The position numbers and the translations under genes were made by a program. Source: Cololabis saira (taxonomy: Eukaryota; Chordata; Actinopteri; Beloniformes; Belonidae). From it: a DNA stretch of 64,000 bases. The DNA is taken from positions 1,222,501-1,286,500 of the forward strand of contig NC_084592.1 of assembly GCF_033807715.1 (NCBI RefSeq), in the 5' to 3' direction. Below the pieces are notes generated by a model that did not search any database, was not told where the DNA came from, and saw only the letters and a program-made list of their open reading frames with translations. Positions within the stretch are counted from its first letter, which is position 1. Every line of letters begins with the position of its first letter. Positions 12,297 through 22,917 of the stretch are shown here, piece after piece.

Positions 12297-12375
12297 TATT
12301 GCCAGGCTTGAACTCCCAACCTCTGGCGCCAAAGACCGCAATAATCTGGCTGAGCTAAGTCTCAGCTATCCCTTT
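12297..12375 (-). ncRNA. tRNA-like sequence with pol III-type boxes (copy 1)
   Basis: On the minus strand a D-arm-like TTAGCTCAGCCAGA is followed by a T-arm-like GGGAGTTCAAGCCTGG, spaced as in a tRNA, then by an A-rich/T-rich stretch. This copy is more decayed than the two at 15.2 and 16.1 kb. It is probably a SINE head or tRNA pseudogene, not a functional tRNA. Confidence 0.5.
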
Positions 12376-12575
12376 CATTTGACCTACTGGCTTAGGGCAG
12401 ACCAACATAGCGATAAAATGTCTGGAACTTTTTTTTCCTAATTTTTTAAATATTTGTAAGTTATAAATATTAGTAAAACCCTACTATTTTAATTATTACT
12501 TTTTCTGTAACCATTCTGCCAAGGTTGTAACCGGGCTGAGCCGGGAATATTTCTGAGGTCACCACATTACAGGGA

Positions 12576-12770
12576 ACTGATTGGTCGGGGGGCGGGGCCG
12601 TCATCACCATACTCGCCACTGATTGGTCGGGGGGCGGGGCCGTCATCACCCTACTCGCCACTGATTGGTCGGGGGGCGGGGCCGTCATCACCCTACTCGC
12701 CACTGATTGGTCGGGGGGCGGGGCCGTCATCACCCTACTCGCCACTGATTGGTCAGGGGGCGGGGCCGGC
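12576..12770. repeat. 42-bp minisatellite, about five units, CCAAT and GC boxes
   Basis: Units start at 12576, 12618, 12660, 12702 and 12744. Each contains ACTGATTGGTC (inverted CCAAT) followed by GGGGGGCGGGGCC (Sp1-type GC box) and TCATCACC. The unit length is 42 bp, so a spurious minus-strand ORF repeats every 14 codons. The related sequence at 43370-43396 has only one unit. Confidence 0.9.
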
Positions 12771-12840
12771 AGATGTTTGAATCAGGAAGCGGGAGTCAGC
12801 GCGAGAGCGACTGGCGGCTCGCGGCGATTTTATTATAAAA

Positions 12841-14552
12841 AAAGGACAACCAATCAGAAGAAGGGGCGGGGCTAATTCAGGCCAATGAAGGTCAAGGACT
12901 CAATACCGATTCAGGTGACACCACCCACGACTCTCTATGTCAAACCATTCAAAAGTTATAGCAGAAAAAAGGAACAACCAATCAGAAGAAGGGGCGGGGC
13001 TAATTCAGGCCAATTATGGTCAAGGACTCAATACCGAGTCCCATAACACCACCCACGACTCTTTATGTCAAACCATTCAAAAGTTATGGCAGAGAAAAGT
13101 ATTCTAGGGGGCGCTGTTGAGCCGTTAGGCCACGCCCATTAATGCAAACCATGAAATATCCAATTTATCTCCAGGCCTGGCTTGCATGCCAAATTTGGTG
13201 CCTTTTGGGGAACTATCAAATATGGACCAATCAGATGAAGGGGGGGTGCGCTTGTTGGCTTCTAGCGTCGCCACGGTAACACTTTTGAAAGAGAAAAGTA
13301 ATGCGTGTAGTCGCAGGATGGAGACGCACATTTTGATGTATAACACATCTGGGTTCACAATACGGTTCGGGCTGAATTAACTCTCGAAGGAATGGCATAT
13401 ATTGCTCCAAAATTACGCAATTAATTCAGAATGTTCAAAATGGCCGACTTCCTGTTCGGTTTCGGCCATGGCGCCAAGAGACTTTTCTTTTAGTTGCGAC
13501 ATGATACAGGAGTGTACCAATTTTCGTTCATGTACGTCAAACCGTATTATGGGGCTTGAGGCGCAAAGTTTTTTCTGTCTGAAGCAACGAGATGAAGGGT
13601 GGGCGCGCTTTTTGGCGTCTAGCGTCGCCACGGTAACGCTTTTGAAAGAGAAAAGTAATGCGTGTAGTCGCAGGATGTAGACGCACATTTTGATGTATAA
13701 CACACCTGGGTGCACGTTACTGTTCGGGCTGAATTAACTGCCGAAGGAATGGCATAAATTTCGCCAAAATGACACAATTTATTCAAAATGGCCGACATCC
13801 TGTTCGGTTTCGGCCATGGCTCCAAGAGACTTTTCTTTAAGTTGTGCCATGATACAGGTGTGTAGCGATTTTCTTGCATGTACGTCAAACCGTATTGTGG
13901 GGCTTGAGGCACAAAGTTTTCCGGGGGGCGCTGTTGAGCCATTTTGCCATGCCCATTAATGCAAACCATGAAATATCAAATTTATCACCAGGCCTGGCTT
14001 GCATGCCAAATTTGGTGCCTTTTGGGGAACTATCAAATATGGACCAATCAGATGAAGGGGGGGTGCGCTTGTTGGCGTCTAGCGTCGCCACGGTAACACT
14101 TTTGAAAGAGAAAAGTAATGCGTGTGGTCGCAGGAGGGAGACGCACATTTTGATGTATAACACACCTGGGTGCACGTTACGGTTCGGGTTGAATTAACTG
14201 CCGAAGGAATGGCATAAATTGCGCCAAAGTGACACGATTAATTCAAAATGGCCGACTTCCTGTTCGGTTTCGGGCATGACGCCAAGAGACTTTTCTTTCA
14301 GTTGCGCCATGATACAGGTGTGTACCGATTTCCGTGCATGTACGTCAAACTGTATCGTGGGGCTTGAGGCACAAAGTTTTCAAGGGGGCGCTGTTGAGCC
14401 ATTTTGCCACGCCCGTTAATGCAAACCATGAAATATCAAATTTTTCGCCAGGCCTGACTTGGGTGCAAAATTTGGTGACTTTTTGGGCATGTTAAGGGGG
14501 GCAAAAAGGCCATCACTTTGTCAGAAGAAAAAAAAAAAAATAATAATAATAA
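12841..14552 (+). repeat. R-family repeat, long copy with reiterated modules
   Basis: Plus-oriented R sequence without the usual start. The modules GCGCTGTTGAGCC, GTCGCCACGGTAACACTTTT, ATGGCCGACTTCCTGTTCGG and CCAAGAGACTTTTCTTT each recur two or three times, showing internal duplication. It ends in GCAAAAAGGCCATCACTTTG, oligo-A and a TAA run. The Met-initiated minus-strand frames in this region are shared by all R copies and are not taken as genes. Confidence 0.85.
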
Positions 14553-15180
14553 TTAAAGCTGCAAGCAGCGATGAACGGGCCCTCGCACTCACGGCCACCG
14601 CCCCCATAAGCATATCAGAAATGACACCACCCACGACTTCCTATGTCAAACCATTCAAAAGTTATAGCAGAAAAAAGGGACAACCAATCAGAAGAAGGGG
14701 CGGGGCTAATTCAGGCCAATGAAGGTCAAGGACTCCATACAGAATCTGATGACACCACCCACGACTCTCTATGTCAAACCATTCAAAAGTTATAGCAGAA
14801 AATCGGGACGACCAATCAGAAGAAGGGGCGGGGCTAATTTTCACCAATTATGGTCAAGGACTCAATACCGAGTCCCATGACACCACCCACGACTCTTTAT
14901 GTCAAACCTTTCAAAAGTTATGGCAGAGAAAAGTATTCTAGGGGGCGCTGTTGAGCCGTTAGGCAACGCCCATTAATGCAAACCATGAAATATCAAATTT
15001 GTCACCAGGCCTGGCTTGCATGCAAAATTTGGTGACTTTTGGAGAACTATCAAATATGGACCGATCAGATGAAGGGGAGGCGCGCTTTTTCGCGTCTAGC
15101 GTCGCCACGGTAACACTTTTGAAAGAGAAAAGTAATGTGCGTCGTCGCAGGACAGAGACGCACATGTTGATGTAAAAAAA
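14553..15180 (+). repeat. R-family repeat, copy with start, interrupted by tRNA-like block
   Basis: Begins TTAAAGCTGCAAGCAGCGAT, contains two ACACCACCCACGACT modules and the CGCTGTTGAGCC and GTAACACTTTTGAAAG modules, then passes at the oligo-A run (15173-15190) into the second tRNA-like block. Confidence 0.85.
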
Positions 15181-15209
15181 AAAAAAAAAAATTGCTGACA
15201 AAAATTTCA

Positions 15210-15294
15210 GGATCTAGCCAGGCTCGAACTCCCGACCTCTGGCACCAAAGACGGATATGCTCTCGGTGAGCTATGTCTCAGCCATAACTTTTGC
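15210..15294 (-). ncRNA. tRNA-like sequence with A and B boxes (copy 2)
   Basis: The minus strand shows ATAGCTCACCGAGAGCATA (A-box-like D arm) and, about 40 bp further, GGGAGTTCGAGCCTGGC (B-box-like T arm with TTCGA). A run of T (complement of 15173-15190) follows downstream and could serve as a pol III terminator. The anticodon stem is poor, so a tRNA-derived SINE head or pseudogene is more likely than a working tRNA. Confidence 0.55.
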
Positions 15295-15491
15295 TTTGAC
15301 TTACTGCTTTAGCAGAGACCAACATAGCAATAAAATGTCTGGGTCTTTTTTTCCTAATTTTTTAAATATTTGTAAGGTATAAATATTAGTAAAACACTAC
15401 TATTTTATTTATAACTCTTTCTGTAACCATTCTACCGAGGTTCTAACCGGGCTGAGCACGGGACTATTACTGACGTCACCACATTACAACA

Positions 15492-15602
15492 GCTGATCGG
15501 TCGGGGGGCGGGGCCGTCATCACCCTACTCGCCACTGATTGGTCGGGGGGCGGGGCCGTCATCACCCTACTCGCCACTGATTGGTCGGGGGGCGGGGCCG
15601 GC
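15492..15602. repeat. 42-bp CCAAT/GC-box minisatellite, three units
   Basis: Units begin at 15492, 15534 and 15576; the first has GATCGG in place of GATTGG. A CRE octamer lies 14 bp upstream of the first unit. Confidence 0.9.
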
Positions 15603-15630
15603 AGACGTTTGAATCAGGAAGCGGGAGTCA

Positions 15631-16034
15631 AACCATTAAAAAGTTATAGCAGAAAAAAGGGACAACCAATCAGAAGAAGGGGCGGGGCTAATTAAGGCCA
15701 ACGAAGCTTAAGGACTCATTACAGAGTCCCATGACACCACCCACAACTTCCTATGTCAAACCATTAAAAGTTATGGCAGATAAAAGTATTCTAGGGGGCG
15801 CTGTTGAGCCGTTAGGCCACGCCCATTAACGCAAACCATGAAATATCAAATTTATCGCCAAGTCTGGCTTGCATGCAAAATTTGGTGACTTTTGGAGAAC
15901 TATCAAATATGGACCAATCACATGAAGGGGGGGCGCGCCTTTTTGCGTCTAGCGTCGCCACGGTAACACTTTTGAAAGAGAAAAGTAATGTGCGTCGTCG
16001 CAGGACAGAGACGCAAATGTTGATGTAAAAAAAA
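15631..16034 (+). repeat. R-family segment between duplicated blocks
   Basis: Plus-oriented R modules (AACCAATCAGAAGAAGGGGC, CGCTGTTGAGCC, GTAACACTTTTGAAAG) ending in an oligo-A run that leads into the third tRNA-like block. Part of the 854-bp tandem duplication. Confidence 0.8.
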
Positions 16035-16485
16035 AAAAAAAAAAAATGCTGACAAAAATTTCGGGATCTAGCCAGGCTCGAACTCCCGACCTCTGGCGCC
16101 AAAAACGAATATGCTCTGGGTGAGCTATGTCTCAGCCATTCCTTTCGCTTTGACTTACTGCGTTAGCAGAGACCAACATAGCAATAAAATGTCTGGAACT
16201 TTTTTTCCTAATTTTTTAAATATTTGTAAGGTATAAATATTAGTAAAACACTACTATTTTATTTATTACTCTTTCTGTAACCATTCTACCGAGGTTCTAA
16301 CCGGGCTGAGCACGGGACTATTTCTGACGTCACCACATTACAACAGCTGATCGGTCGGGGGGCGGGGCCGTCATCACCCTACTCGCCACTGATTGGTCGG
16401 GGGGCGGGGCCGTCATCACCCTACTCGCCACTGATTGGTCGGGGGGCGGGGCCGGCAGACGTTTGAATCAGGAAGCGGGAGTCAA
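16035..16485. repeat. Third tRNA-like / promoter-like block (right copy of the duplication)
   Basis: Nearly identical to 15181-15630 at an offset of 854 bp: CRE octamer at 16325-16332, 42-bp units at 16346, 16388 and 16430. A compared stretch of about 150 bp shows only two differences. Confidence 0.85.
16064..16145 (-). ncRNA. tRNA-like sequence with A and B boxes (copy 3)
   Basis: The minus strand reads ATAGCTCACCCAGAGCATA and then GGGAGTTCGAGCCTGGC, the best preserved of the three copies. A T-run (complement of 16027-16046) lies about 20 bp beyond the T arm. The interpretation is the same as for the 15.2-kb copy. Confidence 0.55.
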
Positions 16486-17746
16486 ACCATTAAAAAGTTA
16501 TAGCAGAAAAAAGGGACAACCAATCAGAAGAAGGGGCGGGGCTAATTGAGGCCAACGAAGCTTAAGGACTCATTACAGAGTCCCATGACACCACCCACAA
16601 CTTCCTATGTCAAACCATTCAAAAGTTATGGCAGATAAAGGTATTCTAGGGGGCGCTGTTGAGCCGTTAGGCCACGCCCATTAATGCAAACCATGAAATA
16701 TCAAATTTATCGCCAAGTCTGGCTTGCATGCAAAATTTGGTGACTTTTGGAGAACTATCAAATATGGACCAATCACATGAAGGGGGGGCGCGCCTTTTGG
16801 CGTCTAGCGTCGCCACGGTAACACTTTTGAAAGAGAAAAGTAATGCGTGGTGTCGCAGGATGTAGACGCACATTTTGATGTATAACACACCTGGGTGCAC
16901 GATACGGTTCGGGCTGAATTAACTCTCGAAGGAATGGCATATATTGCCCCAAAATTACGCAATTAATTCAGAATGTTCAAAATGGCCGACTTCCTGTTGG
17001 GTTTTGGCCATGGCGCCAAGAGACTTTTCTTTTAGTTGCGACATGATACAGGAGTGTACCAATTTTCGTTCATGTACGTCAAACCGTATTATGGGGCTTG
17101 AGGCGCAAAGTTTTTTCTGTCTGAACCAACCAGATGAAGGGTGGCCGCGCTTTTTGGCGTCTAGCGTCGCCACGGTAACGCTTTTGAAAGAGAAAAGTAA
17201 TGCGTGTGGTCGCAGGAGGGAGACGCACATTTTGATGTATAACACACCTGGGTGCACGTTACGGTTCGGGCTGAATTAACTGCCGAAGGAATGGCATAAT
17301 TTGCGCCAAAGTGACAGGATTAATTCAAAATGGCCGACTTCCTGTTCGGTTTCTCGACATGACGCCCAGAGACTTTTCTTTAAGTTGTGACATGATACAG
17401 GTGTGTACCGATTTTCGTGCATGTACGTCAAACCGTATCGTGGGGCTTGAGGCACAAAGTTTTCAAGGGGGCGCTGTTGAGCCATTTTGCCACGCCCATT
17501 AATGCAAACCATGAAATATCAAATTTTTCGCCAGGCCTGACTTGGGTGCAAAATTTGGTGACTTTTTGGGCATGTTAAGGGGGGCAAAAAGGCCATCACT
17601 TTGTCAGAAGAAAAATAATAATAAGAAGAAAAATTCCTGCAAATACAATAGGGCCTTCGCACTGAAGGTGCTCGGGCCCTAATAATAATAATAAAAATTC
17701 CTGCAAATACAATAGGGCCTTCGCACTGCAAGTGCTCGGGCCCTAA
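16486..17746 (+). repeat. R-family repeat with duplicated 3' hairpin terminus
   Basis: R modules in plus orientation up to GCAAAAAGGCCATCACTTTG at about 17584, then two copies of the terminal module of about 60 bp (17630-17682 and 17693-17745): CAAATACAATAGGGCCTTCG, CACTG, a few bases, GTGCTCGGGCCCTAA. The second terminus runs directly into the 5' signature of the next R copy at 17747. Confidence 0.85.
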
Positions 17747-18153
17747 TTAAAGCTGCAAGCAGCGATGAATGGGCCCTCGCACTCATGGCCACCACCCCCC
17801 ATAAGCATATCCGAAATGACACCTCCCACGACTCTCTATGTCAAACTATTCAAAAGTTATAGCAGAAATTCGGGACAACCAATCAGAAGAAGGGGCGGGG
17901 CTAATTAAGGCCAAAGAAGCTCAAGGACTCATTACAGAGTCCGATGACACCACCCACGACTCTCTAAGTCAAAACAATCAAAAGTTATAGCAGGAAATAG
18001 GGACAACCAATCAGAAGAAGGGGCGGGGCCAATTTTCAACAATTATGGTCAAAGACTCAATACCGAGTCCCATGACACCACCCACGACTCTTTATGTCAA
18101 ACCATTCAAAAGTTATGGCAGAGGAAAGTATTCTAGAGGGCGCTGTTGAGCCG

Positions 18154-18947
18154 TTAGGCCACGCCCATTAATGCAAGCCATGAAATATCAAATTTATCGC
18201 CAGGCCTGGCTTGCATGCCAAATTTGGTGCCTTTTGGGGAATTATCAAATATGGACCAATCAGATGAAGGGGGGGCGCGCTTTTTGGCGTCTAGTGTCGC
18301 CACGGTAACACTTTTGAAAGAGAAAAGTAATGCGCGTAGTCGCAGGATGGAGACGCACATTTTGATGTATAACACATCTGGGTTCACGATACGGTTCGGG
18401 CCATATTAATTCTCGAAAGAATGGCATATATTTCTCCCTGAAATTACGCGATTAATTCAGAATGTTCAAAATGGCCGACTTCCTGTTCGCTTTCGGCCAT
18501 GGCGCCAAGAGACTTTTCTTTAAGTTGCGACATGATACAGGTGTGTATATGATTTTCGTTCATGTACGTCAAACCGTATTATGGGGCTTGAGACGCAAAG
18601 TTTTTTCTGTCTGAACCAATCAGATGAAGGGTGGGCTCGCTTTTTGGCATCTAGCGTCGCCACGGTAACGGTTTTGAAAGAGAAAAGTAATGCGTGGTGT
18701 CGGAAGATGGAGACGCACATTTTGATGTATAACACACTTGGAGGCACGTTACGGTTCGGCCCGTATTAACTGCCGAAGGAATGGCATAAATTTCGACAAA
18801 ATGACACGATTCATTCAAAATGGCCGACTTCCTGTTCGGTTTTGGCCATAGCGCCAAGAGACTTTTCTTTAAGTTGCGCCATGATACAGGTGTGTAGTGA
18901 TTTTCGTGCATGTACATCAAACCGTATCGTGGGGCTTGAGGCACAAA
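18154..18947 (-). other. Recurring minus-strand frames of the R repeat, not called genes
   Basis: R copies show two recurring Met-initiated frames on the strand opposite to R, one with MAQQRPPENFVPQAP-type and one with MHPGVLYIKMCV-type sequence. Here they appear as 18154-18387 and 18651-18944. They differ in length and frame between copies (also 13413, 13619, 13885, 16955, 17276) and match no domain known to me. They are most simply shared nucleotide sequence without coding function. Confidence 0.4.
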
Positions 18948-19096
18948 GTTTTCAAGGGGGCGCTGTTGAGCCTATTTTGCCACGCCCATTAATGCAAACC
19001 ATTAAATATCAAATTTTTCGCCAAGCCTGTCTTGCGTGAAAAATGTGGTGACTTTTTGGGCACGTTTAGGGGGGCAAAAAGGCCCTCCTTTCGTCA

Positions 19097-19218
<122 letters not shown>

Positions 19219-19333
19219 TAAAAAAAATTCCTACAGATACAATAGGGCCTTCGCACTGTAAGTGCTCGGGCCCTAATAATAAACATCACAGATACAATAG
19301 GGTCCTCGCACTTTCAGTGCTCGGGCCCTAATT

Positions 19334-20001
19334 AGCAAAATATTGGATACCTTCCCCTGCCTCCAGTGGAGCACGGGTCTCAGTACAGAGGGGGCAGAGC
19401 ATTCTCCATGGGCCATTATGATAGTCATTTTAACGTTCAACAACACCTCATCCTACCCATCAAACAACATTTATTCTCACTTGTATTGAGCCAAGCCTAT
19501 AGGCTGCATAAAGCAGAGTAAAGTCAAAAACTTGTTCAGAAGAACACACACACAGGCCTGACAGCTGTCAATCACATGGCGCTGAAAAGTCAGATAGTCA
19601 CGGACTGACTCAGTTCCATCTTTGATACAGATTAAATACAAAAAAAAAACATAACTGGTCTAAAATTACACAGTCTATTTAGATAGATATAGACACAGCA
19701 GTCTATAACATCATTTCTGAGCTCTATAACAGAGAATATACTCGGCGGTCTAGTTGACAACAACACAAAGCTCATTCAAATAGGCAGGTGGTCAAGGCTA
19801 CACAACATTCTGATAAAGACATTATTTAAGAAGGTTACACTGACTCACCAATGGTAGTTGACTCTTCCATAACCCAAAATAACCCAGGTAACGTGGAAAA
19901 CGGGGAACATTCAAAACTTTGTACATGCTTAGTCCTCTTTTAACGCTCATCTCCTTCATGGCCGCAAATTTGCCGAGCCGGCAAATTGGCTGTAACTGTT
20001 A
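19334..20001. other. No gene recognised
   Basis: Follows directly on the R 3' terminus. Mixed composition, with no credible ORF or RNA gene and no repeat that I can name. Confidence 0.5.
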
Positions 20002-20140
20002 AGGCTGAATTATGGTTCCACGTTACACCAACGCAGAGCCTACGGCGTAGTGCACGTACGGTGCGCGTCGCCGCGTACCCTATGGCGTACCCTACGGCGT
20101 ATGCTCTGCATCGATTTAATGCAGAACCATAAATCAGGCT
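20002..20140. mobile_element. Harbinger-type MITE with TTA target-site duplication
   Basis: 139-bp palindromic element. The left arm AGGCTGAATTATGGTTCCAC and the right arm ending AGAACCATAAATCAGGCT form terminal inverted repeats, with GCGTA-rich inner arms. The flanks are TTA on both sides (19999-20001 and 20141-20143), the 3-bp duplication typical of PIF/Harbinger. Related copies lie at 61365-61483 and 62886-62938. Confidence 0.8.
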
Positions 20141-20229
20141 TTACAGCCAATCAGCGTTGGCTCACAGCCCTGATGCGTTCAGGACAGTTGTAAAGTAAGA
20201 ATTAGCCTACACTGGCCGCACAATGCACA

Positions 20230-20721
20230 TTTTATCATTATTATAGCCTACAATTTACGTATCACACAAAACGGGGCCCTATCATTGGGCCCTATGAGCT
20301 TGTGGGGCCCGTGGCGACCGCCCCCTTGCCCCCCCTCTGGCTCCGCTACAGCCTGCCTCATCATCATCTCGGCTTGCCTCGACGCGGGGCAAGCCTGCTT
20401 GAGACCCGGTCGGATCAGTGATTTTTGTAACAAATTTATCAAACGAGCCTTTCAGAGAGGCATTAAACTCTTTCATTTTTTTTTGTTTTTTTATTTTTTC
20501 ATTCCCTGATGGAAATTTCCTGAATTTGTCTCGTTCTCTCGACATTGTGTGACAGTTTGTTACACACTCCACCAGTCTCGATCAGAGCAGCTTAGGTCTG
20601 TTGATATTTATAAGGGGAAAAAAAAGAAAAAAAAAACGCCCATAGCGCGAGGCCCCTTGGGGCGCGAGGTCCCGTGCAGTCGCATTGTTTGCACACCCCT
20701 TTCCGCGGCCCTGGTGCAAGG
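20230..20721 (-). pseudogene. hAT (ZMYM1-like) 5' end and N-terminal coding fragment
   Basis: Minus strand. The right part (20721-20620) has the terminal sequence GGGCCGCGGAAAGGGGTGTG of the family. The ORF from about 20543 contains RDKFRKFPSGNEK and LKGSFDKFVTK, like the N-terminus of ZMYM1-type hAT transposases. The reading becomes GC-rich and ends near 20282. The element meets the gypsy RNase H region at 20721/20722, so one has truncated the other. Confidence 0.6.
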
Positions 20722-21770
20722 ATGAACCCTTTGGTCCCCCTCTGATCGCTGAGAGAGAACTGCCCCGATACCTGTATCTGAGGCGTCTACTTCTATAATG
20801 AACTGCCTCGTGGGGTCAGGGTGGACTAGTACTGGAGCTGAAACAAACGGACTCTTCAGCTTGACAAAAGCTGCCTCAGCCTCCGGTTTCCAGGGAAAGG
20901 ACGAGAGGTGAAGGTGAGGGCATTGAGAGGGGCTGCAATCTGGCTGAAACCCTTGATGAACCGACGGATGAAGCAAGCAAACCCCAGGAAATGTCTTAGG
21001 TGAGTCCGGCCGCTGGGACGTGGCCACTCCTCCACTGCCTTAACCTTAGCAGGATCTACACGCACCTGACCCTCCTCCACAATGTTCCCCAGGTAGGTAA
21101 TGGAGTCGGTTAAGGTCAAGATACTCGGGGGGAACCATGGAAAGATTTGGAGGGGAGGGCACTGTCTTGGGGACCCCAGGTGGAGACAAGGCCGAACGCA
21201 GGCACGTCGCATGGCAAGCAGTACTCCAGCCCAGGATGCAACTGGATGTCCAGGAGATGTGGGGTCATGCTTCACCAACCAAGATTGGCCTAACACCAAA
21301 GGTGTGAAAGGGGCATGCAGTACAGAAGAAAAATACAGTAAGAAGCTGATTGACTCGGTGTGGTTACCAGAAAGGGTAAGCCTAAGAGGTCCGGTGGAAT
21401 GGGAAACAACTTCTGGTCTAAGGAAATCAAGGGGATGCCTGCTTGGCGGGCAAAAGAAACATCCATGAGGCACTCGTCAGCTCCTGAGTCAATGAGTGCG
21501 CTGGCCGAAAGTGTCTCAGTTCCCCAAGTGAGAGAAGCAGGGAATAGGGGGTTAGCCTTTTTCTTGGGCTGGGGGAGGATATTCTTGCTCACCAGTACAG
21601 TCGCTACTGGTGAGCAGGATCTTTTGGGGCGAGAAGGGCAAGCGCGGAGCAGGGGAATGCACTGGTTGATGAGAGATCGGAGCTTGGCTAGCAGAGAACA
21701 AGCTGGAAGCTTCTGTAGCCAGGTGGTATGGGGATTGGCAAGGAGAACCTCGATGGGCTCGGTCGGCACG
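20722..21770 (-). pseudogene. gypsy pol remnant: protease, RT thumb/connection, RNase H start
   Basis: The protease active-site motif ALIDSGADECLMD lies near 21490. In another frame, [20 protein letters not shown] and APLNALT (about 21010-20910) mark the RT thumb side, then [20 protein letters not shown] and [19 protein letters not shown] mark the beginning of the RNase H domain. The palm subdomain with its catalytic Asp residues is deleted and at least two frameshifts are present. Confidence 0.85.
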
Positions 21771-22513
21771 ACATTCCTGAAGCCGAGAGTGCATCTGGAG
21801 GGCCAGGGAGATTAAATCATTAAGGGTCTGAGGGTTGTCCCGAACAATGAGCTCCTTGATGGTGTCACTTAACCCCTTTCGATACACACAGAGAAGGGCA
21901 TTAGCACCCCACTGGCTCTCTGCCGCCAGGATGTGGAACTTCAGGGTATACTGAGCCAGGGAGCGAGACCCCTGACGGATTACCAGCAACCAATTGGCGG
22001 CATCTTTCCCATCCACTGGCTTATTGAAGACTGCCTTAAATTCCCTCTTCAACTGCAGCTATAGCCCATTTAAGGGCCTCATTGACAAGAAGTGACATGA
22101 CAAAAGCAATACGAGACCCATCAGAGGAATATCTGGAAGGTTGATGAGTGAAAAGTAGCTCACATTGAGCGAGGAATCCCCAACAGTGACTGAAGACTCC
22201 ATCGAACGGCCTGGGGCTTGCCAAGTTGGGCTCCGACTGGGGGTGCAAATGGGCTGGGTGACCTGCCCCAAGGGATGTAAGGGCATCCAGGGATTCCTTA
22301 ATGTTGGCCAGAGATGGCGCTCACTTGGGTGGCAAGGTTCGCCAAAGTACTTTTCTGTGGATTGGGATGAATTCTCAAGCACCGCAATCTGACTGGGAAG
22401 GCCTTCTTCAACTCCCGCTGTAGTTCGGCAAGGTCAAAGGCCTGCTCGGAAATCATGCTTCTTAGCCCTGCTGGCATCTGGCTCTCTGCCCTTGAGGACC
22501 CAGCTTGGCTCAT
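21771..22513 (-). pseudogene. gypsy gag remnant
   Basis: Starts MSQAGSSRAESQMPAGLRSM at 22513, 17 bp after the LTR. Further on it reads FDGVFSHCWGFLAQCELLFT, LSDTIKELIVRDNPQTLNDL and RLQECRADRAHR, the usual Gag (PEG10/RTL-like) order: N-terminal part, capsid-like domain, C-terminal basic part. Frameshifts occur at about 22.3 and 22.05 kb. No clear zinc knuckle was seen. Confidence 0.8.
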
Positions 22514-22529
22514 GTTGGCTTAAACATTC

Positions 22530-22917
22530 TGTTAGGCTCAGGAAAACACAATAGCCAAATGTGCTGGTACACCAGAGACAGAGAATCGAGTCAGGAATTA
22601 GGTGAGTTTAAGGTGTTTATTGAGGATCTGGCTAAGGAGGTATGGAGGGGGGAATCCTGGGAGCAGGGTAACAGGAGAGATTCCACGAGGGAGTGCGATG
22701 GGGGCAACACTGGAAGCCAGATGGAAGAATGGAGCGGAGAGACACTGCTTTGCATGGAGGGAGCCAACAAGAGACAATGTTCAAGCACTGGCCATGTGCT
22801 CTCAGCCTCTCCTTGTAGACTGCTGGTGACGAGGGTGATCTGGAGCAGCTGGCCTGATTGGAATTGCCAGCAGCTCTGTTGGGCTGGTCTGCTGCTGGCT
22901 GCTGGGTAGCCACAACA
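22530..22917 (-). repeat. gypsy LTR (388 bp) with internal sequence on both sides
   Basis: On the minus strand it starts TGTTGTGGCTACC (22917) and ends CCTGAGCCTAACA (22530), with TGTT/AACA inverted termini. Downstream lies gag. Upstream, instead of host flank, lies a purine tract (TTGAGGGGGGTAC) of the kind found just before a 3' LTR. The LTR end is reused in the fragment at 6848. Confidence 0.8.

Larger units (their letters stand above)
12257..12840. repeat. Inserted block: tRNA-like segment plus promoter-like minisatellite
   Basis: Block within the R cluster, related to 15181-15630 and 16035-16485. The left part holds a minus-strand tRNA-like sequence, the middle is AT-rich, and the right part (12510-12820) carries CCGGGCTGAGCC, a CCAAT/GC-box array and GAATCAGGAAGCGGGAGTC. 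The right part resembles 43315-43422 inside the TIR element at 42869-47358, suggesting a DNA-transposon remnant. Confidence 0.7.
15181..15630. repeat. Second tRNA-like / promoter-like block (left copy of an 854-bp duplication)
   Basis: Same organisation as 12257-12840: tRNA-like sequence (minus), AT-rich middle, CRE octamer TGACGTCA at 15471-15478, and three 42-bp units starting at 15492, 15534 and 15576. It is repeated almost base for base 854 bp downstream. Confidence 0.8.
20722..22917 (-). mobile_element. Ty3/gypsy retrotransposon, internally deleted
   Basis: Order on the minus strand: LTR (22917-22530), gag (22513 down), protease (about 21.6-21.4 kb), the C-terminal part of RT and the start of RNase H (about 21.1-20.72 kb), then truncation by a hAT end. 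The RT core with the YLDD-type catalytic motif is absent: the protease/linker reading (LGQSWLVKHDPTSPG) passes after about 120 bp of unrelated sequence to the post-catalytic [20 protein letters not shown]. The element cannot encode its own polymerase. Frameshifts break gag and pol. Confidence 0.85.

Noticed and set aside
12470..12745. Repetitive minus-strand ORF (MASRVMTAPPPDQSV repeats)
   Set aside because: It is the translation of the 42-bp minisatellite; periodicity of 14 codons comes from the unit length, not from a protein.
12576..12770. CRISPR-like array of regular repeats
   Set aside because: The units are contiguous without variable spacers, the host is a vertebrate, and no cas-like gene is near.
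13413..13969. Recurring minus-strand ORFs (MHPGVLYIKMCV- and MAQQRPPENF-type) in many R copies
   Set aside because: They recur because the R nucleotide sequence recurs; lengths and frames vary between copies and no domain is recognisable.
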